A DNA stretch of 64,000 nt from Amoebidium appalachense. Lineage: Eukaryota; Ichthyosporea. Shown here piece by piece: positions 1-13,230 of the stretch. The notes beneath the pieces are model-generated. The model searched no databases and was not told the DNA's origin. It worked only from the letters and a program-made list of their open reading frames with translations. Every line of letters starts with the position of its first letter. Within the stretch, counting starts at the first letter, position 1. The DNA is taken from NCBI GenBank assembly GCA_963693365.1, contig CAVNZM010000017.1, positions 434,001 through 498,000 on the forward strand, in the 5' to 3' direction. Made by a program: the position numbers and the translations under genes.

Positions 1-84
1 AACTTCATCCACCACCCACCCTTAATAGTAGGCTTGAACAGGCACACGTCCGTCAGAGTGCAGTGTAGTACTCCTGCCCCCCCA

Positions 85-85
85 G

Positions 86-124
<39 letters not shown>

Positions 125-177
125 AAGAGCACATACACCGACACATCCACACCCCTCCCCTTGCCCCTCTCCCCCCG

Positions 178-224
<47 letters not shown>

Positions 225-386
225 GACCTTCCCCCCCTCCAAACTTACCCACCCACCCACAACCCCCCTCCCACTCCCTCCCCTTTCCACCCCTCCTCCC
301 CCCTTCCCCTCCTCCGCCCGATCTCCCCCTTCCCCTCCCTCCCTCCCCCTCCCCCCCCCACCCCCCCCCCCCCCCACTTCTCTCCC

Positions 387-461
<75 letters not shown>
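85..461. repeat. Poly-C and (CA)n block at the 5' end of a GluRS intron
   Basis: A C homopolymer (about 85-122), mixed C/T-rich sequence and a (CA)n array at about 391-461. Read on the minus strand it directly follows exon 462-627, so the splice donor GT is the first unit of the (GT)n array. Confidence 0.9.
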
Positions 462-464
<3 letters not shown>

Positions 465-1361
465 CCTCGTTGTCCTCCAGTGCCTGAGCATCATCCCCCT
501 CAATCATAATCTCGCTGCCAAACCAGAAGGGTCTGCTGCCCAGCTCAGGGTTCTTCTTGTGCAGCGCTACGCTCTCGCTGTAGGCTGTGGCTGGGCCACC
601 GGACAGCGTCACCGTCACGGCTTTGCTCTGAGGGAAAAAAATAAAATAAAAAATGAGAAAAGAAAAAAGGAAGTTAGGAGGACGGAGAGGAGAGGAATAT
701 GCATCTGAGAAACACATTAGCAAAACTTTCTCTCTCGTCTCGCTCTCCCCCCTTGTCTCTCTCTCTTTCCCCCCCTCTCCCCCCCCCCCCCCCCCCCCCG
801 CCCATTCCCTCTATCTTCCTCTCTCTCTGTCTCCCCCCACCCTTCCCCCTCCTGGTCCTTCCTCCCGCCCCCCCCCCTCCCCCCACCCCCACCCCCTCCC
901 CCATCCCCAACACACACACACACACGCCCCCCTCCCCCCTCCAGCCTCCACCCCCCCCACAAAACAAAAAAAAAAACCATTACCCCCCCCCCCCCCCCCC
1001 CCCCCCCCACACACACACACCTTGTCGAGCGCAGTGAACCTCTTGGCAATGGGGTCGATGACCTTCTTGTTGATGGCCCAGATCTTATCCCATTCCATCA
1101 GGTTGTTGCTTCGGCTACTGCCCTGAGACAAAATAAACTGCTTCAGACCCTCAACGGTCAGACCATGGCGCAGGATACCTGTAATGATATTGGTCAGTGG
1201 AGTGGTTTTAAACTATATGGTCGAATGGGATTGGCGGGGAGTCGTCTGTTTTAAAGTTGGGCAGGGCACGTGCTTCAATTTATTTGGCCGGGTCAAGCGA
1301 GAATGCCAAGAAACGGGATCCAAGCGGATCTGTGTTTGTCCAACAGCATTTGGGTGGGGAA

Positions 1362-1401
<40 letters not shown>

Positions 1402-2096
1402 TAGGAGTGCAAACCATACATAAAGAGTATGCATAATAAGCAGAGCCCATCCTCAGGGGGTGCCCACGTCATCCACAGTACCCGAGCTTCGACGGAGAGT
1501 GAGGGGGAGGGGGAAGGGGGAGGGGGAAAGGGGGATAAGATGTTTCAACGTGTGCACACATACCTCTGACAGTAGGGAAGCGTGGGTCATCCCACCCCTT
1601 GACCGTTCCATTCTCCACAAACCACGTCAGCTTTCTCTTGCTCATGAGCGTGTATGTCATGTTCAGACGGCTGTAGTCATACACAACAGGACAGCGGATT
1701 TCCAAGGCGGCACACAGCCACTCATACTGTTCCTGTCTGTCGCGGTATTCGTTTGTGCGCAGGGCGTGGGTCACACCCTCCACGCTATCGACGATTGGGC
1801 AGGCGAAATCGTACGTGGGGTAGAGCTTGTACTTGTCCCTGTGTGGAAAGGAATGGTTGGAATGTGGCTGGAATGTGGTTGGAATGTGGTGCAAAAAGGA
1901 GGCCAAAGAGTGAAATCTTGTATGTACACAGCAACATGCGAGAAGGGATAGAATGCAGTATGCAGTACATAAACAAACGTTGAATGTATGTGGTTTAAAA
2001 AAAAAAAAAAAGGACGCATTCACAAGTATGCCAAAGGAGGGAAAGGGGCTAAGAGAGATGGCAAGTTGTCACGTTCTTGAGACGAAACTGTGGGAA

Positions 2097-2131
<35 letters not shown>

Positions 2132-3243
2132 CCCCCCCCCCCCCCCCCCCCCCTCCTCTCTCCCCCTTCCCCCCTCCCCCCCCCCCCCCCCTCCCCCCCC
2201 CCCCCCGTCTCATAAATAGCACCGGACAGGGAGGGAGTTTTGGTTTCTCTTTTTTTTTAAGGTTGGGGGGGATGGGAAGGGGGGGTGGGGGTGGGGTTAT
2301 ACTTAGTGCGGAGGTGGGGGGTTGCGTTGCAGCGGTACAGCACGGGGTCACGCATGCACCCGTTAAGGTGTTTCATGTCGATCTTGGCACGCAACGCACA
2401 CTGCACACCCTGTGAAACAGTAGGGGGTTAACAGGATGATACAGGAAACACAACAGGCACACGAAAAACAAACACATGTTGCTGTGTGCTACATTGTGTG
2501 CTTGGGCAGGGTGCTGCTTCATGCACTCCTGATGCCTACTGCAAGAGGAGCAAGTCACAGCGGACACGATGTCTAGATACAAGTTCATGGTTCGTTACTT
2601 TCAACTGTGTCTCGAATTATCTTATCAGGAAAAGAGCGGGGAGGGGGGGGGGAAGGGGAGGTCTACAGTCTACAGTCTACAGTCATCTACACAGCCAAAA
2701 AGGAAAAAAAGAAAAGGAGGAGTGTCGCGTACAGCACGCACGCACGCACGCACCACACACGAACACACAACCAGGTGGAAGGTGCCCGTACCTTCTCTGA
2801 GCCCTTCTTCATCTCCTCCCACAGGGCAAGGTTCTGCTCGATCGTGTTGCTGCGGGACGGGGACTCTACACAGGCACTGCGCTCCTCACGCATCTGTACA
2901 CGTGTGCACGTGTGAGGGTGTGCACGTGTGAGGGTGTGCACGTGTGAGGGTGTGCACGTGTGAGGGTGTGCACGTGTGAGGGTGTGCACGTGCACCTTGG
3001 ATATCGGACTATAAGGTGACGGCAAGTACTATGCAAGGTAAATGCTCGTTTCTGCTTGCTGCCCCCACAGGCTCCTACACCAGCAAATCTAATCTTTCAT
3101 GAACACGACTAGGCGCACACATACCCATGCACACTCTTTTCGTTCCCCTCTCCAGCCTGTCTACCCATGCACAGATGCCCCCTTCTACCCACTCGGGCAC
3201 GCATGGACGCAAGCGCACATACGTACACACAAGCACACACACA

Positions 3244-3280
<37 letters not shown>

Positions 3281-4013
3281 GCGCAAACACGTGCACGTGC
3301 ACACATTCGCACATACGCACACACGCACATACGCACACACGCACACACGCACACGCGCGCGCACGCACGCGCACGCATGCACGCACCCACGCACGCACCC
3401 ACGCACACACACACACCTTGTCCACGGGGGTGTCATCCACATAAGCCTTGCCCTCCTTGATCAATTTCTCGGCAAGCTCCAGCATCAGATCAAAATAGTC
3501 TGCAAATTAAAGCAATTACAATATATCAGTATTTTACCTTATTTGGCAAATGCCTTTAAAAGGCTATTCACCATTTAAGTGCAAAAACAATCATTGCATT
3601 CACGTGACATCAGTGGTAGACAATCAGTAACGTCCACACTGACGTCAATATGACGTAACATAAATGTAATACTCCTGTCTCCGCAAGAAATTCAGATACA
3701 AATGGCACCCCCCTGACATCCCAACCACATTTCCCATTCTTTCCCTCGTTTCTTTTCATGCTCATTCATCCATGGCTGACTGCCTTGACACTAACTCAGT
3801 TTCACATCTGATCATGCACAGGTACCCTCACACAACCATACAATCTCACACGCCCCCCTCCCCCCTCCCCTTCCGGCTCCCCTCTCCCTCTCCGTCTTCC
3901 CCTCTCTCGCCATTCCCCTCCCACCCCCCTTCCCCTCTCCCTCTATCCCTTCCGCGTCCCCCCCCCCTCCCCCCCCCCCCACACACACACATACACCTGC
4001 AGACAAACGCACA

Positions 4014-4048
<35 letters not shown>

Positions 4049-5202
4049 ACCCGACGTGTATGAGAACTTGTCATATGTGATGCCCAGCAGCTTCACATCC
4101 TCCAGAATCACCTCCTCAAAGTGTTCCTGTGGCACATATATGGTAAGTGTACTTCCCATATATGGGAGACGTACTTTCTATACATGTTAATGTATTATGT
4201 ATGTATGTAATAATTCCAAATTTGGTATGCAGTGGTATATTCTCCCAATACGAGAGAGGGGTGGTATCTTTCCTTTCCCTGTATGAGGAAAAGTGAGAAG
4301 GACCATGCATGCTTGAGAAGGCAAAAGAAAACAGGACGAAAGCAAAGCATAAACAAACCACAATCGCACCGACAGTGCACAAACATGAAAACCACGGCCT
4401 ACTAACTGCGATGGGAACTGCGAGGGGAAGGGGAGGTGTTGGGTGTAGACAGCAACGGAGGGTGGGAGAGGGGAAGGGGGGGGGGGGGGGAGGGAGGGGT
4501 GCGTGTATGTGTGTGTGTGTGTGGGCGGGGGGGGGAGGGGGGGGGGGGGGGGGGGTTTAACCTTCTCCTTGACGGGGTTAGTGTCGTCGAACCTGAATAT
4601 GAGTGTGCCCTTGTACTCAGTAGCATAGATGTGGTTGAGAAGGGCCGCCTTTGCATGGCCGATGTGAAGGTAGCCACTGGCCTCGGGGGGGAACCGAACT
4701 ACTACCTTGCCCTAAATCATATATCGTTAGTGAAGAGTATATGGTAACTTATTTTTTGTATTGTCCATTTATAGTAACTGGTCCATATGCTTGCTTGGAC
4801 CGTATATGGATTGTAGGTGTTGCACAATGTATGGCAGATCGGCACTTGTTTCAATTACATTTCACTTGCGTTGCCCACTCCTCACCACCCCTTCTCCCCC
4901 CTCTCCTTCCCCTTCCCCTTCTAAGCGCCTCCCCCCCTCATACCTGCTGATGCCCGTCCGAGCCAGCAAGGTCACCACCACCATCCAAGCCATGCACATA
5001 CCCCTAACCGCCATACCCGTCTGCATACACACTTCTACCCCCTCCCTCCCCCCTCTCCCGCAGGCCCACACACATTGCCTTCACCACCACCACTACCCAC
5101 CCACACACACCTAGACACACACATTACCCCTCCCCCCCCCCCCCCCCCCCAACCTCACCCACCCACCCACCCACTCCCCCCCCCAAAAGTCCCCCCCTCC
5201 CC

Positions 5203-5233
<31 letters not shown>

Positions 5234-6973
5234 ACCATCTCTGCTCCGGGCAGCAGCATGAACTTAGCATCCTCCTGCTTTGCTATGCCCCCCTTGTCCA
5301 CAGTCGTCGTCCCCTCCGCCTTTTTCTCGGCCTTGGGGGGGACTGAAGCCTGCAAAAATCAATGTCATATATCTGATTAGTCTACAATAGCGGTCTCAAA
5401 CCTACCACTTTCTGAATTATTTCACCACAGCAAGACGAAACATGACGTCAACAGCGACTCTTACTATTTCTGGAGTGACTAACAGGTAGAACAAGTTGGC
5501 AGGAAGTTGTTCTAACGACCGAAGTCATGTGTGCACGTTTCAACAATGCAAAATGCAGCTAGGTCGAGTGTTATGTATGAAAGGTGTGTGGATGAAAGAA
5601 GGCAGGAAATGTGTTCATGTGTTTGGCTGTGTTGGTGCTTGTGTGCACACGTGTGGTGGGCTGGTGTGCGCATGTGAACATGCATATGTGGATGGCTTGG
5701 TGTGTGTGCGTGTGCTTGGTGCTTGTGCGTGTGTTTATGGTGGTGGGGTGGGTGTGGATTCAGAACACACAAGTAGCCGTTTGTGTGCACGTGTGCACGT
5801 GTGCTGCTCGTGAGTTGCAGATGTGCATGTGCCCGTGTGTATGAACTGGTGAAAATATGCCACCAAGATGTGTGTATTTTTGCGTTGAAGCCTCTGTGTG
5901 CACGTGTCCGTATGCATGTGTTTGTGCTTGTGCGTATGGGCACATACACGCTTGTGTATTCTCGTATCCATTTACATCCATGCATGTGTATATTACAACT
6001 GTATTTGTGCATGCACGTACACAAGTGCATGTGTTTGCGCATGTACGTGTGCCCAGGTGCAATTGAATGTGCACGTGTATGCACGCACTGTGCGCATACA
6101 ACTGTGTTTGTGTATTGCACGTACACGTACGGGTGAGTATACACGTACGTGTCTGCACGTCCTGTTTAACATGCATCATGTATTCTTGTGTACGTATGTT
6201 CACCGGCATGCACGTGCACATGTGTGTGTGCACGTGCATGTGTGTGTGCACGTGCATGTGTGTGTGCACATGTGTGTATGCACGTGCATGTGTATGTGCA
6301 CGTGCATGTGTGTGTGCACGTGCATGTGTGTGTGCACGTGCATGTGTGTGTGCACGTGCACATGTGTGTATGCACGTGGATGTGTGTGTGCACGTGCATG
6401 TGTGTGCACGTGCACGTTTGTATGTGTGCACGTGCAAATGTGTGTGTGCACGCATGTGCAAGAGTGTGCACGTGCATGTGTGTGTGTGTATGCATGTGGC
6501 CCTACCGCAGCAGCAGCCTGAGTCTGGGGCAGTGCCTCCACGGCACTGAACCAGCGCACAACCTCAGGGAAGTTGGCCTGTGCCGTGCCCTTCTTGACAA
6601 GATTGCCAAAAACAGCATTGCCTGGGAATGCAAAATGTCAGTAACTGCCACACAAACTCCTCCCATCCCCTCCCCACCCCCTCCTCCCTTCCCCCCTCCT
6701 CCCGCCCACGCCCAAGCCCCCTGTCTCCCTTCCCCTCCCCACCCACGCCTTTACCCCAACCCTACACCCACAAAACCACCACCACTGCCGCAACTGCCTC
6801 TATCACACATACTCGTATCTTCATGTTTCGCTCTTAGTCTTACATGGGCACCAGTACCCATAAACATAACACAAACAATTAGTCCCGGTGTATGCGGACA
6901 TACACCACACACCACACACCACACACACAAGCCCCCCCCCCCCCCCCCCCCCCCCCCCCATTCCCGCCCCCCG

Positions 6974-7006
<33 letters not shown>

Positions 7007-7963
7007 CTCCCCTCTCTCTCTCTCTTTCTCTCACCCCCCCCCCCCCCCCCCCCCAACGCACACACACACACACGTGGGATACACACCCTTGAGAGCAGCA
7101 TAGACGACCACATCAGCCAACGAGGTCACAGTGCCCACCAGGGCCACCTTTCCAGTGACGGCGGCATTGAGTGACTTGAGTGCAGCCTCGAATTTGTTGA
7201 ACTCCTTGCTGCTGAGGTCCCCCCGGCACACATCCACCCAGTGGTCAACCTGCACACGGTGAATTTCTCAGTTCCTATCTCGGGTATATCTAGATATATC
7301 CTTGTGCATGGCAAGAATTTCTCAGTTCCTATCATGTATATCCCAAAACAGGCCTGTGTGAAGAGACATTTCTCAGTTCATATCTCAACATAGGCATGTG
7401 TACGGCAAAAAAGCATGGGGTATCCATCAAACACCCGTGGGCCACGCTATAATTAGTCTAATAAGAACAACACCCCCCAACACCCTAATGCAGCAAGCAC
7501 TCGCTCCTCTCTCCTTGCTCCCTTCGATCCACTCACAACCACTGCAACTCCAACTCCCCCATAACTCTAACACCCTAAACACACGGTCTCGGAAAAATAT
7601 ATCCATCCATTGCTCCCTTTTTTCCCACCTCCTTCTGAGCTCCCCCCCACACCCCATCCCCTACCCTCCATGAACCCCTCCGGCACCCTCCGGCAACGAA
7701 ATAAACCACCTGTATGTGTGTCTCGCGGGGGGGGGGGGGGGGGGGGGGAGGGGGCACACCTGTGTTGCCTGGATGGGGTTGGCGGGGTAAAGGCCCGAGC
7801 TGGGGGCAAGGCGGGCAACATAGCGGGCAAGGTCCACATCCCCCGTAATCGTCACCCTAGACACCCCGGTATGAACACCCATTCCACCCTGCATTCCCTT
7901 GGCCCCTCAATTCTTTCCTTCCCCCCCCCCCTCTTCCTCCATTCCCCCTCCCCCCCCCCTCCC

Positions 7964-8008
<45 letters not shown>

Positions 8009-9002
8009 CACCCTCCCAACCACAACCATCCCTTAACCACCCATCCATACTCCCCACTCCCGCCCGAAAACAACCCACCCCCCATGCACCCACCCGTAAC
8101 AGCTATTATCAACATCCTTGCTCCCCAACCCCCCCCCCACTCCCCCACACACATAATACACACACACGCCAAACACACACACTTCAAGTATAATCCTTCC
8201 CATGCGATTCGACCCTCATCACCCGCAATAATAGTTAATGTATGTCTTCAACCCCACCCCAGCACTCTTGTTCATGTCACACTGCAATTGGTGTCCTAAT
8301 GCAACCAAACACTTTTTTCCATATCCCTCCCCCCTCCCCCCCTTCCTCACTCCTGTTGATTCCCTTCCAATGCCATTATCCCTCCCGTTCCCTCCTCCCT
8401 TACCCCCCCCCTCCCTCTCCCTTACTCTCCCTATACCACTTATAAAGGTGGGACCCGTACCCGTCCACGGTGGTGGTTGGGCCATCGCTGTGTGCCCAGT
8501 TGATGGTCACCGCCACGGCATCACCCGCATACTGCGCAGCCAGGAGCGTCGCTACAAAAGACAAATAACTCCGTCAGCATTGCTCCCATCCCATTGAAAC
8601 CACCCTCCCCTCTCCCCACCACCACCACCACCATCCCCCTACCCTCTTCCCCTCCCCAGGTTCACACACGAAAGCCCGTCTCCACCTTTCCTGCCCTCCC
8701 AAAAACCATGATTCCCTATTTTCATGCAAACAGCTGCACCTGGCGCTATGTCCTTTCTCGTCACAGATTATACAGATGCCATCGTCAGTGACTCTCCTGC
8801 ATTCTGCCACTCGTGCACTTATGGTTTCCTTTCGGCTGGTGTCGGTGCCAAAAACTGGTGGAATGTTGTGCCTGTCTAAGAACAAGTCGTGCCTCGCAAC
8901 TGAACAACCAGTATGCCCAACATCACGTGAATATATAACTACACAATACCAAGTTGAACATGGCATAGAAGATGGCGGGGAGGTTGAAAGGATTGCCACA
9001 AA

Positions 9003-9036
<34 letters not shown>

Positions 9037-9253
9037 TAAGGGTGGAGAGGAGCCCACTAAGGAGGAACTGAGAAGAAACAATGGACGCAGAGACAGGGGA
9101 CCCGCAAAAGGAAGGCAGAGGAGGGACGGAGGGGAGGATGGGAAGGGGGGAGGGAGGGGGGGGGGGGGGGAAGGGGGGCAGGGGGGAGGGGCACGGCTAC
9201 ACACCCAGCACGGGGGCCTTAGGCTTGGCCGAGATGTTCACGGCTACAGTCAT
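462..9253 (-). CDS. Cytosolic glutamyl-tRNA synthetase, EPRS/GUS1 type (14 exons, 3' end beyond window)
   Basis: Charges tRNA-Glu with glutamate in the cytosol. Exons on the minus strand: 9205-9253 (ATG at 9253), 8461-8551, 7760-7856, 7087-7249, 6506-6621, 5236-5349, 4562-4711, 4051-4126, 3417-3499, 2792-2893, 2303-2409, 1564-1838, 1021-1178, 462-627. All junctions are GT-AG and the phases agree throughout, giving about 582 codons. Residues ~1-172 form the GST-like N-terminal domain (starts [10 protein letters not shown]) and ~173-210 a charged linker. The class I catalytic core follows with HIGH at ~226-229 ([15 protein letters not shown], the GluRS rather than GlnRS version), [20 protein letters not shown] and the MSKRKL signature at ~448. 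The last visible exon enters the anticodon-binding beta-barrel. The gene continues past position 1, so a fusion to prolyl-tRNA synthetase cannot be seen. Most introns carry large repeats. Exon boundaries were read by eye. Confidence 0.93.
1564..1838 (-). CDS. Glutamyl-tRNA synthetase exon with the MSK motif
   Basis: The longest exon of the gene. It contains [30 protein letters not shown] and [11 protein letters not shown], which form the second ATP-binding signature (KMSKS equivalent) and the tRNA acceptor-binding segment. It joins the 2303-2409 exon as ...RTK/DKYKLYP, completing a lysine codon across the intron. Confidence 0.93.
2905..2995. repeat. 16-bp minisatellite (tgcacgtgtgagggtg), about 5 copies
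   Basis: Near-perfect head-to-tail copies of a 16-mer lying in the intron just upstream (in gene sense) of GluRS exon 2792-2893. It comes within about 12 bp of the splice acceptor. Confidence 0.9.
4562..4711 (-). CDS. Glutamyl-tRNA synthetase exon with the HIGH motif
   Basis: Encodes [19 protein letters not shown] and [11 protein letters not shown], the ATP-binding HIGH segment of class I synthetases. Exactly 50 codons, phase 0 at both ends. The donor is GTTAAAC followed by a long C tract on the sense strand. Confidence 0.93.
5590..6500. repeat. Alternating purine-pyrimidine (GTGCACGTGCAT...) intron array
   Basis: About 0.9 kb of degenerate GTGTGTGCACGTGCATG repeats filling the intron between GluRS exons 6506-6621 and 5236-5349. 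The long Cys/Val and His/Thr ORFs here are translations of this array and are not genes. Confidence 0.85.
7258..7402. repeat. Three degenerate ~58-bp units containing atttctcagttcctatc
   Basis: The phrase atttctcagtt(c)(c/a)tatc recurs three times at roughly 58-bp spacing in a GluRS intron, immediately upstream (gene sense) of exon 7087-7249. Confidence 0.7.
9205..9253 (-). CDS. First coding exon of glutamyl-tRNA synthetase
   Basis: The ATG at 9253 opens [16 protein letters not shown], the usual hydrophobic strand that starts the GST-like domain of eukaryotic GluRS. The exon ends in phase 1 at a GTGTGT donor followed by C/G-rich sequence. It joins 8461-8551 in frame, which supports this ATG as the start. 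Confidence 0.85.
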
Positions 9254-9362
9254 GGTCCCCTGTTTATATACTGTGAGACCTCACATATTCCCGTGTATAT
9301 GTACAATCCAACCGGGTGCTTCGCGAAACTATTTCACGCCTACTCCCCTTGCCCTCAAGCTT

Positions 9363-9404
<42 letters not shown>

Positions 9405-9468
9405 CCCACCCACCCCACCCCACTCCCACCCCCACCCCCAACCCCAACCCCAACCTCACGCCCCCAAC

Positions 9469-9507
<39 letters not shown>

Positions 9508-9639
9508 TCCCATAAAGCACAACTTTTTCTTCTGTAACCCCTTCTCCAGACATTCAATGTATCAACCCTACCAATCCAGCCGCCCAGGGCACGACCACTA
9601 CTTGCACTTCTATGCATACTGAGCAGACTTGAAGCCTGC

Positions 9640-12600
9640 AGCGACGACTGTAATCACCTGCGATCAGATCATCGCCACTTCTGAAACCGAATGCAAATAC
9701 CCCTATATTTGGCCTAGCTCAGTAGTTTTTCTGTAGCATTCGCTCTTGCTCTCCGTCTATCAATCGCCCCCGCCCGCGAGCCCTCTCTCGCCCCCTTTTG
9801 TGGTCCTGCTGACATTTTTCTATGCAAAAATAAGAAAAGCAATAGAACTAGCAATAATGCGCGCTCACCTTTCTATGTGGGTCGAACCCCTACTCCAGTT
9901 ATACTAATTTGTACGAGCCCGGTGTATCTACCGCGGGTTTCCTCGGCTGTTCAGAGGAGAAAAAAAAAAAACGCCTTGAACTCTGAGCCTGACTCGTTTC
10001 CATGTGGGTTTTGGATTCCAGCGCAGTCGCAGCTGGCACACTTATCTATGTGTGACTTTACAGCTTTTGAAAAGCTTAAAGTATATTTTACATTTTGTGT
10101 TGAAGATTTACGACATGTGATTGGAAGAACCACGTCAGCAAAGTTTCCTAATATGACCTCACCTTTTTTGGACATTTTGGCGCAAAATTGAGGCACACCG
10201 TTGCGTCATTTATAATAACGGGCCATGGAGCTGACCCATGAGCCGTTTGAGCCCGGCTCGACCCGTTGCTACCTCCTAGACTTCTTATGGGCTTGGAGCA
10301 TTAGCACTCAGAGACTCAATTGTCAGCATAAGTCAGCAGCCTGCTAGAGGCCGGGCCCAAAAGCACGTTCAGGACAAAATGCGCAGACATATTTTCTTGC
10401 TATTACATTTAGCTTATATTTATCCAAAATATCCTGTTTTTTCCTAGTCATTTGTACAGAAACCACCTGCTGCGTAGCTCTGCGTCGACTGGCCCACGCG
10501 TTACCAACTTGCCTCATTTCGGGAGATTCGGGATTAAAAAGAATACATGCTCTGCACTGAGAGCAGGGCCAGAAATTGACTGCTTCCACAACGAAAAATA
10601 CACTAGTCATTTTCAAACTGAAGCTTCCAACCCAAAAAAGGAACTGGAAGTAGTAAAAGACCCCCCCCCCCCCTCCCCCCCCCCCCCCCCCCCGGCCCCT
10701 CTCCCTCCCCCTCATTTCATCGTCACCTACTCTACTTTCTGCAAGTCTTGGCCGGAAAAGCCGGCTACACATATTTTCCGTAAAAATTCAAAAATCCCTC
10801 ATCATATCCATTGGGGGTTCACTACAAAATAGATACATCATTTGTAAATTTGACAAGCTCAAAAATTTCGGAGGCGCTGCGCGCCGGGCCGGCCGGCCAC
10901 AGCATGTGCATCTACCTAACATAAATACATGTAAAGATATATCGCCATGGTGGCCGTTAAAAGGACAATATCTCTATTCCCTTTTGATGCTATTTCGGAA
11001 GTTTTGCATATATAAGTCATAGGAGGCTATAATGGGGGGGTCCCGGGGGCCGAAGGCCCCCCGGGCCCCGGATAGGTATACACGTTAGCGTGCCTGTATA
11101 GGAAGTTTTTAAAAAGGAAGTAGTTATCTATAAAACAAATAGGTGCTGATCTGGCAAAGGGCAGATACCATCAAAAGCTTCCTACCTACTAGCTTAGACT
11201 TGCTGAAGAGATAGAATGGACAATAGAAACAAGTACTATTTTTTTCGATTTAATAGCAACAAATACTTGCTTTTTACTCACTAGGTTGTGATCTTATATG
11301 TACATATATATTGTCTTATATTATTGAGGTTTGGTTATTGCGGGCATATCATGAAAACATTTTTCTCAGAAAACATTTCTTTGGTATACGGAGAACTGAA
11401 AGCTGCTGGCTGCTCCAATAAGTGACGTCAGAGCCTGGAGCAGACGGGTCATTGGCTCGGACAAAGCGCGGCAAAACCAATTTGCTCATTTTGTTACGCA
11501 CTCTACATAATGCACTCTTTATCAGCTCAGCTTTTGCTTTTTCCGGCACTTATATCCTGTAAATACCTTTTATTTATTACTTTAGGTATATATGTGTCTC
11601 TTTTATTGATAATAGTTCTGGAAAGTAACACGGTTTTACTTCCTCATCGAACCAGATACAGTTTTGGAGCTCGTTACCATTGGAGTGCATTTTTGCCGCG
11701 CTCTGACTTGGCAGTGACGCTGTAAGCATTTCTACACGGCTCCGCTTTCCGAAACCGGTGACTTCACCGAGTTAGTTTGTGTGTTTTTGTTTCACCTGTT
11801 TTTTGGGGTTGCCAAGTGTGACATTGCCACCCTTAGTGTTTGTCAAGCAGTGGGGAAGCGGTGATTTTTCCGTTCCTATTTTCTATCATTTTTGGTATTA
11901 CCTCGCTCTCGAACCAAACAGCAGCCTGATCTCAAAGTGGGCACATCTGGCGAAAAACACACTTTGTGTCAGAGTCCGGTTTCCTTTTTCGTCAACTTCG
12001 AGTAGCATGTAGCCTGTTCCTTTTTTCCTACAGCAAAGCACAATAAAAGTGAAAGTGTTTTGCAAAGGCCATAACAACTGGAGAGTAAACAACAGGCTTT
12101 CTTTGGCAGCGGGCGTGGGCTGGGTGCTACCTACTACCAAAACAAAGTGAGTTATCGTTGGCATCACATTTTCCTTTCAGTGAAAGGCCGTCCGTCATTC
12201 TTGCTTTTGAGTTTTTTTTCTTGCTGGACGTCAAGTGGCAGTTCAGTGTTTATTCAACAAGACAGAATGTAAGGCAGCCGCGTCGTTTCTTTTTAGTTGC
12301 GTGTAACTTTTTCTCGTTGTAGTTAGAGTACGGACGGATAGGAGCCATCTTCCTGTGTTTGCCGTATGAGGGTCGTGCCAAGTTGCCCTTATTTAGCAAA
12401 TTAGAGTTAATAGCTCAGTATGAACACGTATTGCACGAAAAGGACATCCTACTGACATTCAAAGGTGTAGGGGACTACATCTGCACGCATGTGTGAACTG
12501 TGGTCAGCCAGAAAGGTTCGGGGAGAAAGGGGGGGGGGGGGGGGGGGGGGGGGACAGCTTCCTGGTAGATCTGGTGTGAAACTAGGTTGTTTGCTAGAAA

Positions 12601-12750
12601 GGCACAACAAGTGGGCAAGCCACACATAGCTATTACTGTGGTAGTAGAAGAGCCACCATGCATGTCCTTCTTTTTTTCCATGCCCTCACTCTCGTTCATC
12701 CTTTCTTGTTTTCTGCACACAGCACACCCTGCAGCTCACGTCTAACACTG
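9640..12750. other. Intergenic region, no gene recognised
   Basis: About 3.1 kb between the GluRS start and the small plus-strand gene. I see no recognisable protein, RNA or transposon. It holds a poly-C tract near 10661-10694, GC-only palindromes near 10870-10905 and 11042-11065, and a poly-G tract near 12530-12553. Open frames of 66-142 codons here have no family signature. Promoters of the flanking divergent genes probably lie here, but no specific element can be defended. Confidence 0.6.
11042..11065. repeat. GC-only palindrome (CCCGGGGGCC-GAA-GGCCCCCCGGG)
   Basis: Ten G/C bases pair across a GAA loop with one bulged C, set in otherwise AT-rich sequence. It may be the end of an unidentified dispersed repeat. 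Confidence 0.6.
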
Positions 12751-12766
12751 TTTGGTTGCAGGCAAA

Positions 12767-13102
12767 ATGGCGCTGCTGTGGCTCATGGGCTGCAAGGGCT
12801 GTGTGGCGGTCAACAACAAAGACACGTACAGCAGTCTGCACAGTCTCTCCCTCCAGAAAAACACCAGCCAGACATCCCTGTCTTCTCTCGACTCCATGCC
12901 CCCCGGACCCCCTCGCCCCTCTGCCCCGGCCCCGCTGCTCCCACCTGCATCACCCATGCAAACACCTTCGTGGGCTTCCCCTGTTTTCACACACAGACCA
13001 GCAGGCACGGGTGGGGCGTCAGCGTTTAGCGAGGACGGGGACTATCTGGACATACAGTTTCGAAAGAAGGACAGAGATGGAGATGATTTTGTGTTGGTGT
13101 GA
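12767..13102 (+). CDS. Small unrecognised protein or terminal exon with C-terminal LIR-like motif
   Basis: A good acceptor (ttggttgcag) ends at about 12761. An ATG at 12767 then opens 111 codons to a stop at 13100-13102. The product starts MALLWLMGCKGC, has a Ser/Thr- and Pro-rich middle (PPGPPRPSAPAPLLPP) and an acidic/basic tail GDYLDIQFRKKDRDGDDFVLV. The final D-D-F-V-L-V fits the LC3/Atg8-interacting pattern (acidic, then F/W/Y-x-x-L/I/V). It could equally be the last exon of a larger protein, since the frame is open through the acceptor. The lack of repeat character and the sharp stop argue for real coding. The function is not known to me. Confidence 0.5.
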   Translation: MALLWLMGCKGCVAVNNKDTYSSLHSLSLQKNTSQTSLSSLDSMPPGPPRPSAPAPLLPPASPMQTPSWASPVFTHRPAGTGGASAFSEDGDYLDIQFRKKDRDGDDFVLV

Positions 13103-13192
13103 CGACGTGTGATGGTCGAAGGAACGGAGAAGGTTTAAAGTGATAGGTTTACTGGTTTGTTCTTAGTATGATATGCTAAAGGGAGTTGTGGT

Positions 13193-13230
<38 letters not shown>

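Noticed and set aside
22-1131. Several overlapping ORFs of 70-233 codons with poly-Cys/Val, His/Thr, Pro or Gly
   Set aside because: They are translations of (CA)n and C/G tracts. The real coding here is the short GluRS exons on the minus strand.
3075-3578. Overlapping His/Thr- and Cys/Val-rich ORFs
   Set aside because: Microsatellite translation; only 3417-3499 is coding (GluRS exon).
5512-7174. Very long ORFs on both strands (up to 328 codons)
   Set aside because: Caused by GTGCACGTG-type repeats open in all frames; no family signature except the two GluRS exons within.
9877-10191. 104-codon ORF
   Set aside because: No recognisable motif, no splice context, overlapped by an equally open antisense frame.
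10344-10832. 142- and 126-codon ORFs on opposite strands
   Set aside because: Share a poly-Pro/poly-Gly core from a C tract; no conserved domain.
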